This document shows positions 16,324 to 25,867 of a DNA stretch of 64,000 bases, piece by piece; the stretch's first letter is position 1, and the number at the start of each line of letters is the position of its first letter. Below the pieces are notes generated by a model. It searched no databases and was not told the DNA's origin. It was given only the letters and a program-made list of their open reading frames with translations. Source of the DNA: Ruminococcus sp. (GTDB lineage Bacteria > Bacillota > Clostridia > Oscillospirales > Acutalibacteraceae); the NCBI GenBank assembly GCA_003521625.1, contig DPHV01000024.1:162216-226215 (forward strand). The letters run 5' to 3'. The position numbers and the translations under genes are program-made.

Positions 16324-18912
16324 ATGGCGGAGTTATCTCCGATGATGAAACAGTATTTTAAAATTAAAGAAGAAAATAAAGACAGCATTTTGTTCTTTCG
16401 TCTTGGAGATTTCTACGAAATGTTCTATGATGATGCAAAGCTTGCGTCAAAAGAACTGGAGCTCACACTTACAGGTCGTGACTGCGGTCAGGACGAACGT
16501 GCGCCGATGTGCGGAGTTCCTTTTCACAGCTGTGAGGGCTACATTGCTCGTCTTGTTGCAAAGGGCTACAAGGTTGCAATCTGTGAACAGACCGAAGACC
16601 CTGCAAAGGCAAAGGGACTTGTAAAGCGTGATATAATCCGTGTAATCACTCCCGGTACTGTTATGGAGTCGAGTATGCTCGACGAAAGCAAAAACAATTA
16701 CATCTGCTGTATGTTTGCCGAGAATAAGCATATCGGAATTTGTTTTTGCGATATTTCCACAGGAGAATTATACGCTACCGAAATTTCGGGCAAAGATTCA
16801 TATAATGTTCTCACAAGTCAACTTGCGAGCTACAACCCGAGGGAAATCCTTATCGGCGGAGATATTGTAAAAATCAAGGAACTTCCTAAATTTATCAAGT
16901 CAAAGCTTTCCGCAGGCGTTGAAATGCTTGAAGATGGTAAGTTTGATTATACGCTTTGTAAAAACACTGTTTCGGAGCATTTTAAAGATGAGTCCGAAAA
17001 TGTGTCTGACAGCGAGGTGCTTGTTTCTTCAATCGGAGCATTGCTCTCTTACCTTAAAGATACGCAGAAAAGCGGACTTGAACGCATAAATCACATTGAG
17101 CTTTACAGCGAAAGTCAATATATGCGACTTGACTACAACACCCAGCGCAACCTCGAGCTTACGCAGACAATGCTGACAAAGGAAAAACGTGGCTCGCTGT
17201 TGTGGGTTATTGATAAGACCAAAACCGCAATGGGAAAAAGGCTTATCTGCTCGTGGCTTGAGCATCCGCTGATGAATATTTCATCAATCAACAACCGTCA
17301 GTCTGCCGTTGAGGAGCTTGTAAATAACACAATGCTCCGCCTTGAAATCACCGATAATATTTCGGGTATTTTCGACATTGAAAGACTGATGACCAAAATT
17401 GTCTACGGCTCGGCAAATGCAAGGGATTTGCGTTCGCTTTGTTCGGCTATTCAGAATCTGCCGAGAATTTCAGAGCTTATTTCTGATTGTAACGCATCAT
17501 ACCTCAAAAAGATTTATCAGGATATTGACACGCTTGACGATATATTCAGCCTGATAGACAATGCAATTGTTGAAGAACCACCCTTTACAATAAGAGAGGG
17601 TGGAATGATTAAGCGGGGATATAACGAAGAGCTGGACTCTGTAACGGGAGATATGAATAACTCAAAGGATATACTTGCTAAAATCGAAGCTGAACAGAGA
17701 GAGGCTACAGGTATTCCAAAGCTCAAAGTCGGCTATAACAGAGTTTTCGGTTACTATATTGAAGTTACAAATTCCTATAAAGACCTTGTTCCCGACACTT
17801 ACATAAGAAAGCAAACGCTTACTAATTGTGAAAGATATATAACGCAGGACTTAAAAGAGGTTGAGGGCAGAATACTCGGCGCAAAAGACAGGTCGGTTGC
17901 ACTTGAGTTTGCACTCTTCGATACAATCAGAAAAACTGTTGCAGATAATCTTGAGCGTATTCAGAAAACTGCAAAGGCAATTGCAACGCTGGACGTTATC
18001 ACTTCGCTTGCAAATGTTGCGTCAGATAATCGCTATGTACGACCCGATGTAAATCTTTCTTCTGCTATAAGAATCAAGGATTCCCGTCATCCTGTTGTCG
18101 AGGCACTTCTAAAGGACGCTCCTTTCGTTCCGAATGATGTATATCTCGACAGCAACAGCGACAGAGTAGCAATCATCACAGGTCCTAATATGGCAGGTAA
18201 ATCTACATATATGCGCCAGATTGCTCTTATTGTGCTTATGGCGCAGATAGGCAGCTTTGTTCCTGCGTCATCTGCCGAAATCGGCATTGTTGACAGCATT
18301 TTTACCCGAGTAGGTGCGTCTGACGATTTGGCTTCGGGGCAGTCAACCTTTATGGTTGAGATGAGCGAGGTTGCAAATATTGTAAAAAATGCCACTTCAA
18401 AAAGTCTGCTGATTCTTGATGAAATCGGCAGAGGTACTTCAACCTTTGATGGTATGAGTATTGCAAGAGCCGTGCTTGAATTTTGCGCAGATAAGAAGAA
18501 GCTCGGAGCAAAAACATTGTTTGCAACTCACTATCACGAGCTTACCGTTATGGAAAATTTGCTTGACGGTGTAAAAAATTACAGCATAGCCGTTAAAAAA
18601 CGAGGTGACGATATTACATTTTTGCGCAGGATTATTCCGGGCGGTGCAGACGACAGCTTTGGTATTGAGGTTGCAAAGCTTGCAGGAGTTCCGCAGTCGA
18701 TAATCAACCGAGCAAAAGAAATTCTCTCGGAGCTTGAAAGCGGCAACGGAGGAAAGGTTGAAATAATCAGAAAAGAAAATGACGATATGCAGCTTTCGCT
18801 TTTAGGAGCTGTGCAAAGCCCTGTTATTGATAAGCTGAAAGCGGCAGATTTAAATACACTAACCCCGATTGAAGCAATGAATTTGCTTTATGAATTAAAG
18901 GGAATGATTTAA
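16324..18912 (+). CDS. mutS: DNA mismatch repair protein MutS
   Basis: A complete 862-residue MutS. The N-terminal mismatch-recognition domain keeps the Phe-x-Glu motif (LGDFYEMF). The ATPase domain has Walker A GPNMAGKST (620-628), Walker B LLILDEIGRGTSTFDG, and the ATHYHEL switch. MutS detects mismatches and recruits MutL, whose gene follows 21 bases downstream. The start ATG has a GGTGTGAG-type ribosome binding site. The order miaB - ylbF - mutS - mutL - miaA is a conserved Clostridial operon. Confidence 0.98.
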   Translation: MAELSPMMKQYFKIKEENKDSILFFRLGDFYEMFYDDAKLASKELELTLTGRDCGQDERAPMCGVPFHSCEGYIARLVAKGYKVAICEQTEDPAKAKGLVKRDIIRVITPGTVMESSMLDESKNNYICCMFAENKHIGICFCDISTGELYATEISGKDSYNVLTSQLASYNPREILIGGDIVKIKELPKFIKSKLSAGVEMLEDGKFDYTLCKNTVSEHFKDESENVSDSEVLVSSIGALLSYLKDTQKSGLERINHIELYSESQYMRLDYNTQRNLELTQTMLTKEKRGSLLWVIDKTKTAMGKRLICSWLEHPLMNISSINNRQSAVEELVNNTMLRLEITDNISGIFDIERLMTKIVYGSANARDLRSLCSAIQNLPRISELISDCNASYLKKIYQDIDTLDDIFSLIDNAIVEEPPFTIREGGMIKRGYNEELDSVTGDMNNSKDILAKIEAEQREATGIPKLKVGYNRVFGYYIEVTNSYKDLVPDTYIRKQTLTNCERYITQDLKEVEGRILGAKDRSVALEFALFDTIRKTVADNLERIQKTAKAIATLDVITSLANVASDNRYVRPDVNLSSAIRIKDSRHPVVEALLKDAPFVPNDVYLDSNSDRVAIITGPNMAGKSTYMRQIALIVLMAQIGSFVPASSAEIGIVDSIFTRVGASDDLASGQSTFMVEMSEVANIVKNATSKSLLILDEIGRGTSTFDGMSIARAVLEFCADKKKLGAKTLFATHYHELTVMENLLDGVKNYSIAVKKRGDDITFLRRIIPGGADDSFGIEVAKLAGVPQSIINRAKEILSELESGNGGKVEIIRKENDDMQLSLLGAVQSPVIDKLKAADLNTLTPIEAMNLLYELKGMI

Positions 18913-18933
18913 TTTTGGAAAGGCGGTGACATT

Positions 18934-20982
18934 ATGGGTGTTATAAATGTTCTTGATAAGCACGTTGCAGAGCTTATTGCGGCAGGCGAGGTTGTTGAAC
19001 GTCCGGCTTCCGTTATAAAGGAGCTTGTTGAAAATTCAATAGACGCAGGTGCAAAGAACATCACCGTTGAAATCAAAAACGGCGGAACAACATTTATGCG
19101 TGTCACCGACGACGGATGCGGCATCTTAAAAGATGACATTAAGGTCGCTTTTTTAAGACACGCAACGAGCAAGGTTAAATTTGAAAATGACCTCGACTGC
19201 ATTTCAACCCTCGGTTTCAGAGGCGAAGCACTTGCTTCAATCTGTGCAGTTTCAAGACTTCAGCTCATTACAAGAAATACAAATGAAGAAGTCGGTTCAA
19301 GCTATGAAATTGACGGTGGAGAAGAAATTTCTTTTGATGATGCTGGCTGTCCTGTTGGCACAACATTTATTATCAGAGATTTGTTCTACAACATTCCTGC
19401 AAGGGCAAAGTTCTTAAAAAAGGACGTTTCCGAGGGAAATGCCGTATCAAATATTATTGACAAGACTGCACTTTCTCATCCCGAAATTGCATTTACTTAT
19501 ATAAAAGACGGCAAACAGGCGCTTAAAACATTCGGCGACGGAAAGCTTATCTCGGCAATCTATTCCGTATTCGGCAAGGATTTTGCAAACGGATTAATTC
19601 CCGTTGAATACGAGCTTGACGCAATAAAAATCAAAGGATACGTTTCAAAGCCTGTCAATTCACGCCCGAACAGAAATATGCAGAATTTCTTTATCAACGG
19701 GCGATATGTCAAGACAAGAACTGCAATGGCGGCAATTGAAGAAGCGTTCAAGGGTTCAATAATGGTTGGAAAATTCCCTTCCTGTGTCCTCAACTTTGAA
19801 CTTCCCTTTGAAATGATTGACGTAAACGTTCACCCTGCAAAAATCGAAGTGCGTTTTATAAACGAACGACCTGTTTTTGACGCAGTTTACCATGCAGTAA
19901 AATCTGCACTTATGAAGTTTGACAGCCGCAAAAACGCATCCTTTAAAAATAATACGGCGTTTAATGAACGCAGTAATTTCAATCCATTCAATAATGCACA
20001 GGCAATATTTTCAAAGAAGCCTGAAACTCCGAAATCTGCTCCTGCGGTATATGCAAAACAAGACGTGACGCAGAAAAAAGATTCTTTCAATCCTTTTGAA
20101 AGCGTGAGCTTTAATTCGGAAGAAAAAGAAAAAACTGTAGATCAGAAAAGAAAAAACATAGATAATATAAAGCTTTCCGATTCCGGTAATCCATTTAAGC
20201 TCTATTCAAAGCAGGCTGTAAATAATACCAAAAAAGAGGCTTCATTTAAGCCTCAACAGGAGATTATTCCGACAATAGTATCAGAGCCTAAAAAGGAAAC
20301 AATAAAATCAGAAGAAGAGAAAGCACCGAAAAATTCTGAAAAAGAAAATAAAGATTTTGATTTTGTTGATACGGAATCAAATTCCGCCCCTGTTCTTATC
20401 AATCAGAATGAAACGGAAATCAGATACATAGGAGAAGCATTCGGCACATACATCATTGCCGAAAAGAATAAAAAAGAAATCCTCTTTATTGACAAACACG
20501 CTGCGCACGAGCGTATGATTTACGAAAAGCTGAAAGAGGAAAAAGCCGCTTCGTTTTCACAGATTCTCCTTCAGCCGATAACCGTAACGCTTGAAAAATC
20601 CGAGTATGACGCTGCGATTAATAACCTTGATATGTTCAAAGTCTGCGCTTTTGACGTTGAGGATTTCGGCAACAGCACAGTAATTGTACGAAGTGCACCG
20701 CAATATCTTGACGCCGCAGATATAAGCGACTGTATTGCGGAGATGGCCGATTATATCGCAATGGGTAAAAATGATATTTTTACCGAAAAAATGGATTGGT
20801 TCTATCACAATGTTGCTTGTCGTTCTGCAATAAAAGCGGGAAATAAAAGTACTCCGCAGGAACTTATTGACATTGTCAAAAAACTTGAAGAAAATCCACA
20901 GATAAAGTACTGCCCTCACGGCAGACCTGTTTGTATAGTTATGACGAAAAATGAAATTGAAAAGCAATTCGGCAGGGTGTGA
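18934..20982 (+). CDS. mutL: DNA mismatch repair protein MutL (endonuclease type)
   Basis: A 682-residue MutL. The N-terminal GHKL ATPase shows IAAGEVVERPASVIKELVENS, DDGCGI and GFRGEALASI. The C-terminal dimerisation domain has the endonuclease motif DKHAAHERMIYE (520-531), plus the metal-site segment CRSAIKAG and CPHGRP near the end, so it should nick DNA itself as in other bacteria lacking MutH. The interdomain linker (about residues 330-490) is low complexity and repeats NPF three times. The coding end overlaps the region that contains alternative starts for miaA. Confidence 0.97.
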   Translation: MGVINVLDKHVAELIAAGEVVERPASVIKELVENSIDAGAKNITVEIKNGGTTFMRVTDDGCGILKDDIKVAFLRHATSKVKFENDLDCISTLGFRGEALASICAVSRLQLITRNTNEEVGSSYEIDGGEEISFDDAGCPVGTTFIIRDLFYNIPARAKFLKKDVSEGNAVSNIIDKTALSHPEIAFTYIKDGKQALKTFGDGKLISAIYSVFGKDFANGLIPVEYELDAIKIKGYVSKPVNSRPNRNMQNFFINGRYVKTRTAMAAIEEAFKGSIMVGKFPSCVLNFELPFEMIDVNVHPAKIEVRFINERPVFDAVYHAVKSALMKFDSRKNASFKNNTAFNERSNFNPFNNAQAIFSKKPETPKSAPAVYAKQDVTQKKDSFNPFESVSFNSEEKEKTVDQKRKNIDNIKLSDSGNPFKLYSKQAVNNTKKEASFKPQQEIIPTIVSEPKKETIKSEEEKAPKNSEKENKDFDFVDTESNSAPVLINQNETEIRYIGEAFGTYIIAEKNKKEILFIDKHAAHERMIYEKLKEEKAASFSQILLQPITVTLEKSEYDAAINNLDMFKVCAFDVEDFGNSTVIVRSAPQYLDAADISDCIAEMADYIAMGKNDIFTEKMDWFYHNVACRSAIKAGNKSTPQELIDIVKKLEENPQIKYCPHGRPVCIVMTKNEIEKQFGRV

Positions 20983-20986
20983 TATT

Positions 20987-21925
20987 CTGGAAAATTCAAT
21001 AAAAGTCGTTTCAATTGTCGGTCCTACCGCATCGGGCAAAACAAAGCTTGCCGTAAAGCTTGCTAAAAAGTTCAACGGTGAAATTGTTTCTGCCGACTCA
21101 ATGCAGATTTACAAGGGAATGCAGATTGCTACTGCAAAGCCTACATTTGATGAAAAGGAAGGCATAAAGCATCATTTGATTGACTTTGTTTCACCTGATG
21201 AAACCTATTCTGTAGCAATGTTTGTAAAGGATGCGTCAAAGTGCATAGCCGATATTAATTCAAGAGGAAAACTTCCGTTTATTGTAGGCGGTACGGGTCT
21301 ATACGTTGATTCGCTTCTTAATAATATAACTTTCAATGAAGAACAGCGTGACGAAAAGTTGTCACTTGAGCTTCGTAAAATTTACGAGGTGCAGGGGATA
21401 GATACTTTGCTTGAGATGCTTTCAGAGTTTGATATAGATTCAGCTAACAGGCTGAAAGCTGAAAGAAACCCCAAAAGAATAATACGTGCAATTGAATTTT
21501 ATAAAACAACGGGTATAACAATTACCGAACAAAACGAAAAGTCAAAGCTTGAAAAAAGTCCTTACAGTCCTATAAAAATCGGACTTAATTTTAAAGACAG
21601 GGCAAATCTTTATGAAAGAATAAACAATCGTGTTGATTTAATGCTTGAAAACGGACTTGTAAATGAAGCAAAGGATGTCCTTTCAAACAAATTGAGCTTT
21701 ACTTCAGTCAAAGCAATCGGATACAAAGAGCTTTTGCCTTATTTTAACGGTGAAAAAACTCTTGACGAATGTGTAGAAAAGCTTAAAATGGAAACACGCA
21801 GATATGCTAAAAGACAGATAACATGGTTTAAAAGAGATTTGGATATTAACTGGCTTTATGCAGATGATTATAATTCCTTTGAAGAATTACTTGCAGATGC
21901 CGTTGAAATAATTAAAAAAGGATAA
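20987..21925 (+). CDS. miaA: tRNA dimethylallyltransferase, probable CTG start
   Basis: The enzyme transfers a dimethylallyl group to A37 of tRNA, the step before MiaB. P-loop GPTASGKT, SADSMQIYKGM, GGTGLYVDSLL and ERNPKRIIRAIEFY are all conserved. The frame also has an ATG at 20951 inside mutL, but no ribosome binding site precedes it and it adds residues unlike the family. CTG at 20987 gives 312 residues, the usual length, and has AGGGTG at 20974-20979 seven bases upstream, five bases after the mutL stop. CTG as start is therefore my choice, with moderate certainty; TTG at 20957 is another option. Confidence 0.9.
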   Translation: MENSIKVVSIVGPTASGKTKLAVKLAKKFNGEIVSADSMQIYKGMQIATAKPTFDEKEGIKHHLIDFVSPDETYSVAMFVKDASKCIADINSRGKLPFIVGGTGLYVDSLLNNITFNEEQRDEKLSLELRKIYEVQGIDTLLEMLSEFDIDSANRLKAERNPKRIIRAIEFYKTTGITITEQNEKSKLEKSPYSPIKIGLNFKDRANLYERINNRVDLMLENGLVNEAKDVLSNKLSFTSVKAIGYKELLPYFNGEKTLDECVEKLKMETRRYAKRQITWFKRDLDINWLYADDYNSFEELLADAVEIIKKG

Positions 21926-21929
21926 TTTT

Positions 21930-23213
21930 ATGGATAAATTACTTTTTAAGCGAATACTTGTTTCTGCGCTTACGATTTTAGCTCTTATATATGTAGCTTA
22001 TCTTTTTATAAGTGCAAATTTTGATATGTACCCAACTGAAAATGCTGTACAGACTACAGTTACAAATAAAATTTTCACTAATGCATTTATAATCAGAGAT
22101 GAAAATGTCATAGAAAATAATACATCTGGAGTCCTTTCCTACTCCTGCGATGAGGGGGAAGAGGTAAAAGCAGGCGGTGAGATTGCAAAAATTTATGAAA
22201 CAGAGGACGACGCTCTGGCTCAGACTTCTGCCGCCGCTCTTGAAAAGCAGAAAAACGCTCTTGAAAATCTTCAAAAAAATAAATCCGTTAATACCGTAGG
22301 AATTGACACAATCAATAATTCAATACATAATAATCTTATAACTTACATCGATGATATTAATAACGGAGAACTGAATTCCGCTCTTTCGGATTCGTATAAT
22401 CTGCTTTCTTCAATTAACCAGCGCCAGATTTACACAGGTAAATATAAAAACTTCAATTCTGAAATTTCAAGCTTACAGTCCCAAATTGACAGCTTGCGTA
22501 ATTCTTCGGGTGAAAGCATCGGCACAATCAAAACCGACAAGGCAGGATACTTTTCTGAATATTGCGACGGATATGAGAACATAATTAAATATTCCGATGT
22601 TGACAGAATTAAGCTCAGTGATTTCAAAAACGTTAAAAAATCCGAGGTTACAGATAACATAGCAGGTAAGATAATAAGCAGTTTAAACTGGTATGTTGCG
22701 TGCAGGGTATCTGCTGACGAGGCAACAGAGCTTTCTCTGTGGGACGGAAATGTTACCATTTTGTTTTCCGATGCCGCAACGGACAACGTACCTGCTTCAA
22801 TCTACCGAATCCATCAGGAAACTCCGGATTCAGACGCTCTTGTTATTCTTGAATGTGACTATATGGATGAAGGCTTGATTGAAGCAAGGCAAGAACCTGT
22901 TGAAATCGGACTCGGCACCTACACCGGACTGCGTATAAGCAAACGTGCAATTCACGATGATTACGTTACAAAAACAACGTATGATGAAAACGACAATAAA
23001 CATACCGAGAAGAAAAAGGTTCAGGGCGTCTACGTACTTTACGGAAGCGAGGTTCAGTTCAAGCAAATCTCGATTCTATATGCTGAAGACGACTATGTTA
23101 TCTGCGATACTACACCCGATGAAGATGAATTGTTTAACGGTGAAACAGTTTCGCTTTATGATAAGGTAATATTAAAGGGAGATGATTTGTATGACGGCAA
23201 GGTCATTGAATGA
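21930..23213 (+). CDS. HlyD-like membrane fusion/adaptor protein
   Basis: A 427-residue protein with a single N-terminal membrane helix (about 9-27) and a large extracytoplasmic part. Residues around 58-75 (GVLSYSCDEGEEVKAGGEIAKI) look like half of a biotinyl-lipoyl-like domain of HlyD adaptors. A helical segment follows (about 85-195), then beta-rich repeats, one with GLGTYTGLRISKRAIHDDYV, as in adaptor C-terminal domains. No ABC transporter partner is adjacent. It lies four bases after miaA and its end overlaps yggS by 23 bases, so it is part of the division-gene operon. Its actual role is unknown. Confidence 0.72.
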   Translation: MDKLLFKRILVSALTILALIYVAYLFISANFDMYPTENAVQTTVTNKIFTNAFIIRDENVIENNTSGVLSYSCDEGEEVKAGGEIAKIYETEDDALAQTSAAALEKQKNALENLQKNKSVNTVGIDTINNSIHNNLITYIDDINNGELNSALSDSYNLLSSINQRQIYTGKYKNFNSEISSLQSQIDSLRNSSGESIGTIKTDKAGYFSEYCDGYENIIKYSDVDRIKLSDFKNVKKSEVTDNIAGKIISSLNWYVACRVSADEATELSLWDGNVTILFSDAATDNVPASIYRIHQETPDSDALVILECDYMDEGLIEARQEPVEIGLGTYTGLRISKRAIHDDYVTKTTYDENDNKHTEKKKVQGVYVLYGSEVQFKQISILYAEDDYVICDTTPDEDELFNGETVSLYDKVILKGDDLYDGKVIE

Positions 23214-23904
23214 CGTCGAATACAACTATAAATTAATAAATGAAAGAATCGCCGAAGCTGCACAGAAGATCGGTAAAAGCAGAGAGGATATAACCTTTCT
23301 TGCCGCTACTAAAACGGTTGAGCCTGAGGTTATCAACCACGCTATAAGCCTTGGTCTTGACCATATCGGTGAAAACAAGGTACAGGAGCTTTTATCAAAA
23401 TACGACAGCTACAATCTTGAAAAGTGTTCCTTGCAGTTTATCGGACATCTCCAGACAAACAAGGTAAGGCAGATTGTCGATAAGGTTGACTTGATTCAGT
23501 CTGTTGATTCCGTAAAGCTTGCCAATGAAATAGCAAAGCAATCCTTAAAGCTTAACAAGACTACAGATATTCTTGTTGAAGTCAACATTGGCAGAGAGGA
23601 AAATAAGTCGGGAGTATACCCTGAAAATCTCGAAGAACTGCTCTGCGAAATATCAAAAATTGAGGGAATTTCGGTTAAAGGACTGATGACTATACCCCCG
23701 ATTTGTGATAATAAACATAAAATTTCTAAATATTTTAATAATATGCATAATATATTTATTGACATATCGCAAAAAAAATTAGATAATATAAGTATGACTA
23801 TTCTTTCAATGGGAATGTCTGCCGATTATTACGAAGCAATATTGGAAGGCGCCAATATGGTAAGAATAGGTTCGTCGCTTTTTGGCGCAAGAGATTACAC
23901 ATAA
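23191..23904 (+). CDS. yggS: YggS-family PLP homeostasis protein
   Basis: A 237-residue alanine-racemase-like single-domain protein that binds pyridoxal phosphate and helps buffer PLP (YlmE in Bacillus). The PLP lysine lies in FLAATKTVEPE, followed by HIGENKVQELLSKY, FIGHLQTNKVR, GLMTIPPI and the C-terminal MGMSADYYEAILEGANMVRIG. I chose ATG at 23191 because GGGAG at 23177-23181 is nine bases upstream; ATG 23182 touches the ribosome binding site. It overlaps the end of the HlyD-like gene and leads into sepF, the standard ylmE - sepF order. Confidence 0.94.
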   Translation: MTARSLNDVEYNYKLINERIAEAAQKIGKSREDITFLAATKTVEPEVINHAISLGLDHIGENKVQELLSKYDSYNLEKCSLQFIGHLQTNKVRQIVDKVDLIQSVDSVKLANEIAKQSLKLNKTTDILVEVNIGREENKSGVYPENLEELLCEISKIEGISVKGLMTIPPICDNKHKISKYFNNMHNIFIDISQKKLDNISMTILSMGMSADYYEAILEGANMVRIGSSLFGARDYT

Positions 23905-23922
23905 TTTTAGGAGGAAATATAA

Positions 23923-24399
23923 ATGGCAGGAATTGTTGATAAGTTTAAGCGCATGTGGGACGCACCGGACGACGAGTATGAGTACGATGAGTACGGATAT
24001 GCTGACGAAGGTGACGACGGCTACGAAGAAGAACAGCCCGTAAGGGAAAGAGAACGTGACAGAGAAAGAGACAGAGAAGTTGGCGGAAGAAACAAGGTTG
24101 TCAATATCAACGCTACCGCAAAGCTTCAGGTTGGTATTTTCAAGCCCGAAAGATTCGGCGAGGAAACACGTTCAATCGCCGATGAGCTTATGAAGACTCA
24201 TACCGTTGTTCTTAACCTTGAAGACACAAATAAGGATATGGCAAGAAGAATTCTTGATTTCTTAAGCGGTGTTGCATATGCAAACAGAGGTAAAATTAAG
24301 AGAGTTGCTACAAATACATACATTATCATTCCGAGTAATGTTGACCTTACAGGCGATGATTTACTCGATGAATTAGAAAACAGCGGTGTATACTTCTGA
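23923..24399 (+). CDS. sepF: Cell division protein SepF
   Basis: A 158-residue SepF, which polymerises into rings, binds the FtsZ tail and anchors it to the membrane. The N-terminal amphipathic helix (GIVDKFKRMW) and the C-terminal core (VVLNLEDTNKDMARRILDFLSG, GKIKRVATNTYIIIPSNVDL) are conserved. Between them is an acidic Tyr-rich stretch and then a run of Arg/Glu/Asp repeats (RERERDRERDRE) encoded by a repetitive purine-rich sequence at 24040-24080. The start has AGGAGG. The stop overlaps the GTG start of ylmH. Confidence 0.95.
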   Translation: MAGIVDKFKRMWDAPDDEYEYDEYGYADEGDDGYEEEQPVRERERDRERDREVGGRNKVVNINATAKLQVGIFKPERFGEETRSIADELMKTHTVVLNLEDTNKDMARRILDFLSGVAYANRGKIKRVATNTYIIIPSNVDLTGDDLLDELENSGVYF

Positions 24400-25132
24400 T
24401 AAAGACGAGCTTTTTTACTCAAAAATAGATGACGCTGTGACCTTGTGTTATACCCGTCAGAAACCGTATTTCTTTCCGTTTTTAAGCGAACGCAGGCAGG
24501 CAATAGCTGAAAAATACTTAAAGTCAATTTGCTTTGAAAATTTCTGCTTTTTTGGCGGTTGTGAAAACAACGAACGAAAAATGCTTGCTCTGTGCTATGA
24601 CAAAATTAAGCCTGATTTCCCGATTTCTGCACTTGAATTTCGTTATCGCAATTGTGATAAGCTCACTCACAGGGATTTTCTCGGTGCTTTAATGTCACTC
24701 GGGATTGAGCGTGAAACGATAGGAGATATACTTGTTGAGGACGGAAGAACAATAGTTTTTATTAAAAGCGAGTTAAAAGATTATATTGTTTCTCAGATTT
24801 CCAAAATCGGCAATGTCGGAGTGAAAATCAGTGATGCAGATTTGTCAAAGCTCCCAAAAGGCAGAGGAACCGAAGATTTATCGCTTGTAGTATCATCACT
24901 CAGGCTTGATAATATTGTTGCAGCCGTAACGGGACTCTCTCGGGAAAAGACAAAGTCGCTTATTTTTTCAAGCAACGTCAGTCTGAATTATATTCAAACA
25001 ATGAACGTCAGTCAGCCTACTGCTGAAGGAGACGTACTGATTATTCGAGGTAAAGGAAAATATATTCTGAATGCCGTAATAGGTGAAACTAAAAAAGGGC
25101 GTATCAGGATTTCTCTAATTCATTTTAGATAA
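24386..25132 (+). CDS. ylmH: YlmH-type S4-domain RNA-binding protein
   Basis: A 248-residue protein with the YlmH architecture: an N-terminal region (PYFFPFLSERRQAIAEKYL, FFGGCENNERKML), a middle domain (HRDFLGALMSLGIERETIGDI) and a C-terminal S4 RNA-binding domain (SSLRLDNIVAAVTGLSREK onward). Bacillus YlmH associates with ribosomes. The start is GTG at 24386, overlapping sepF by 14 bases. The ylmG membrane protein gene that normally separates sepF and ylmH is missing here. Confidence 0.9.
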   Translation: MYTSDKDELFYSKIDDAVTLCYTRQKPYFFPFLSERRQAIAEKYLKSICFENFCFFGGCENNERKMLALCYDKIKPDFPISALEFRYRNCDKLTHRDFLGALMSLGIERETIGDILVEDGRTIVFIKSELKDYIVSQISKIGNVGVKISDADLSKLPKGRGTEDLSLVVSSLRLDNIVAAVTGLSREKTKSLIFSSNVSLNYIQTMNVSQPTAEGDVLIIRGKGKYILNAVIGETKKGRIRISLIHFR

Positions 25133-25145
25133 GGAGTGCATACAG

Positions 25146-25832
25146 ATGCTTACAATTGATGAAATTAAAAATATCAGCTTTAGAAAAGCTACATTAAGCG
25201 GCGGATACAGAGCAGAAGACGTTGATGCTTTTATAGACGAGGTTATTGCTTCGTTTGAACAGCTTAAAAAGGAAAAAACTAATCTTGTGCATAAGATTGA
25301 CATACTTGCTACTCGTGTTGAACAGTATAAGTCAGACGAGGAAACCGTAAGAAACGCACTGTTAGCTTCCCAGAAGGTTTCCGATGCCTGCATCAGAGAG
25401 GCAAAAGAGAAGGCTGCAAAAATTGTGCGTGACGCTGAAAACAAAGCTCAGGCACTTCTTGTTGACGCTAATAAGATGACTGCAATTGAGAAGGAAAACT
25501 ATCTACAGCTCCAGTCAGACGCAGTTGCTCTCAGAAATGAACTCATTGAGCTTTACAGAAATCACATTAAGGCTATTGACGATCTTCCTACTTCTGCTGA
25601 CCTTGATGATTCAAAAAAAGCTCTTGACGAAAAATATCCCACAGAAGATATAAAAGAAGAGCCTGCCCGTGAGGAAATTGAGTCGCATTACGAGGAGCAG
25701 GTTAATGAAAAATCTGTTGCCGAAGTGGCAACAAAAGAAAAATTCAGCGTAAAATCTGAACCCGTTCCAAAGCGTTCGGGTAAGTTTGCACACCTTAAAT
25801 TCGGCGACAACTATGATGTTTCTGCTGATTAA
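25146..25832 (+). CDS. divIVA: DivIVA-family septum/pole protein
   Basis: A 228-residue DivIVA homologue. The N-terminal lipid-binding domain is clear (LTIDEIKNISFRKATLSGGYRAEDVDAFIDEV), followed by a coiled coil to about residue 150. A low-complexity acidic segment (about 155-205) and a basic end (PKRSGKFAHLKFG) follow. DivIVA recognises curved membrane at septa and poles and recruits partner proteins. The gene ends the sepF - ylmH - divIVA run and is followed by ileS after 35 bases, as in Bacillus. Confidence 0.94.
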   Translation: MLTIDEIKNISFRKATLSGGYRAEDVDAFIDEVIASFEQLKKEKTNLVHKIDILATRVEQYKSDEETVRNALLASQKVSDACIREAKEKAAKIVRDAENKAQALLVDANKMTAIEKENYLQLQSDAVALRNELIELYRNHIKAIDDLPTSADLDDSKKALDEKYPTEDIKEEPAREEIESHYEEQVNEKSVAEVATKEKFSVKSEPVPKRSGKFAHLKFGDNYDVSAD

Positions 25833-25867
25833 TTTTAAATTTTTAGATATTGGAGAGAATATATAAA

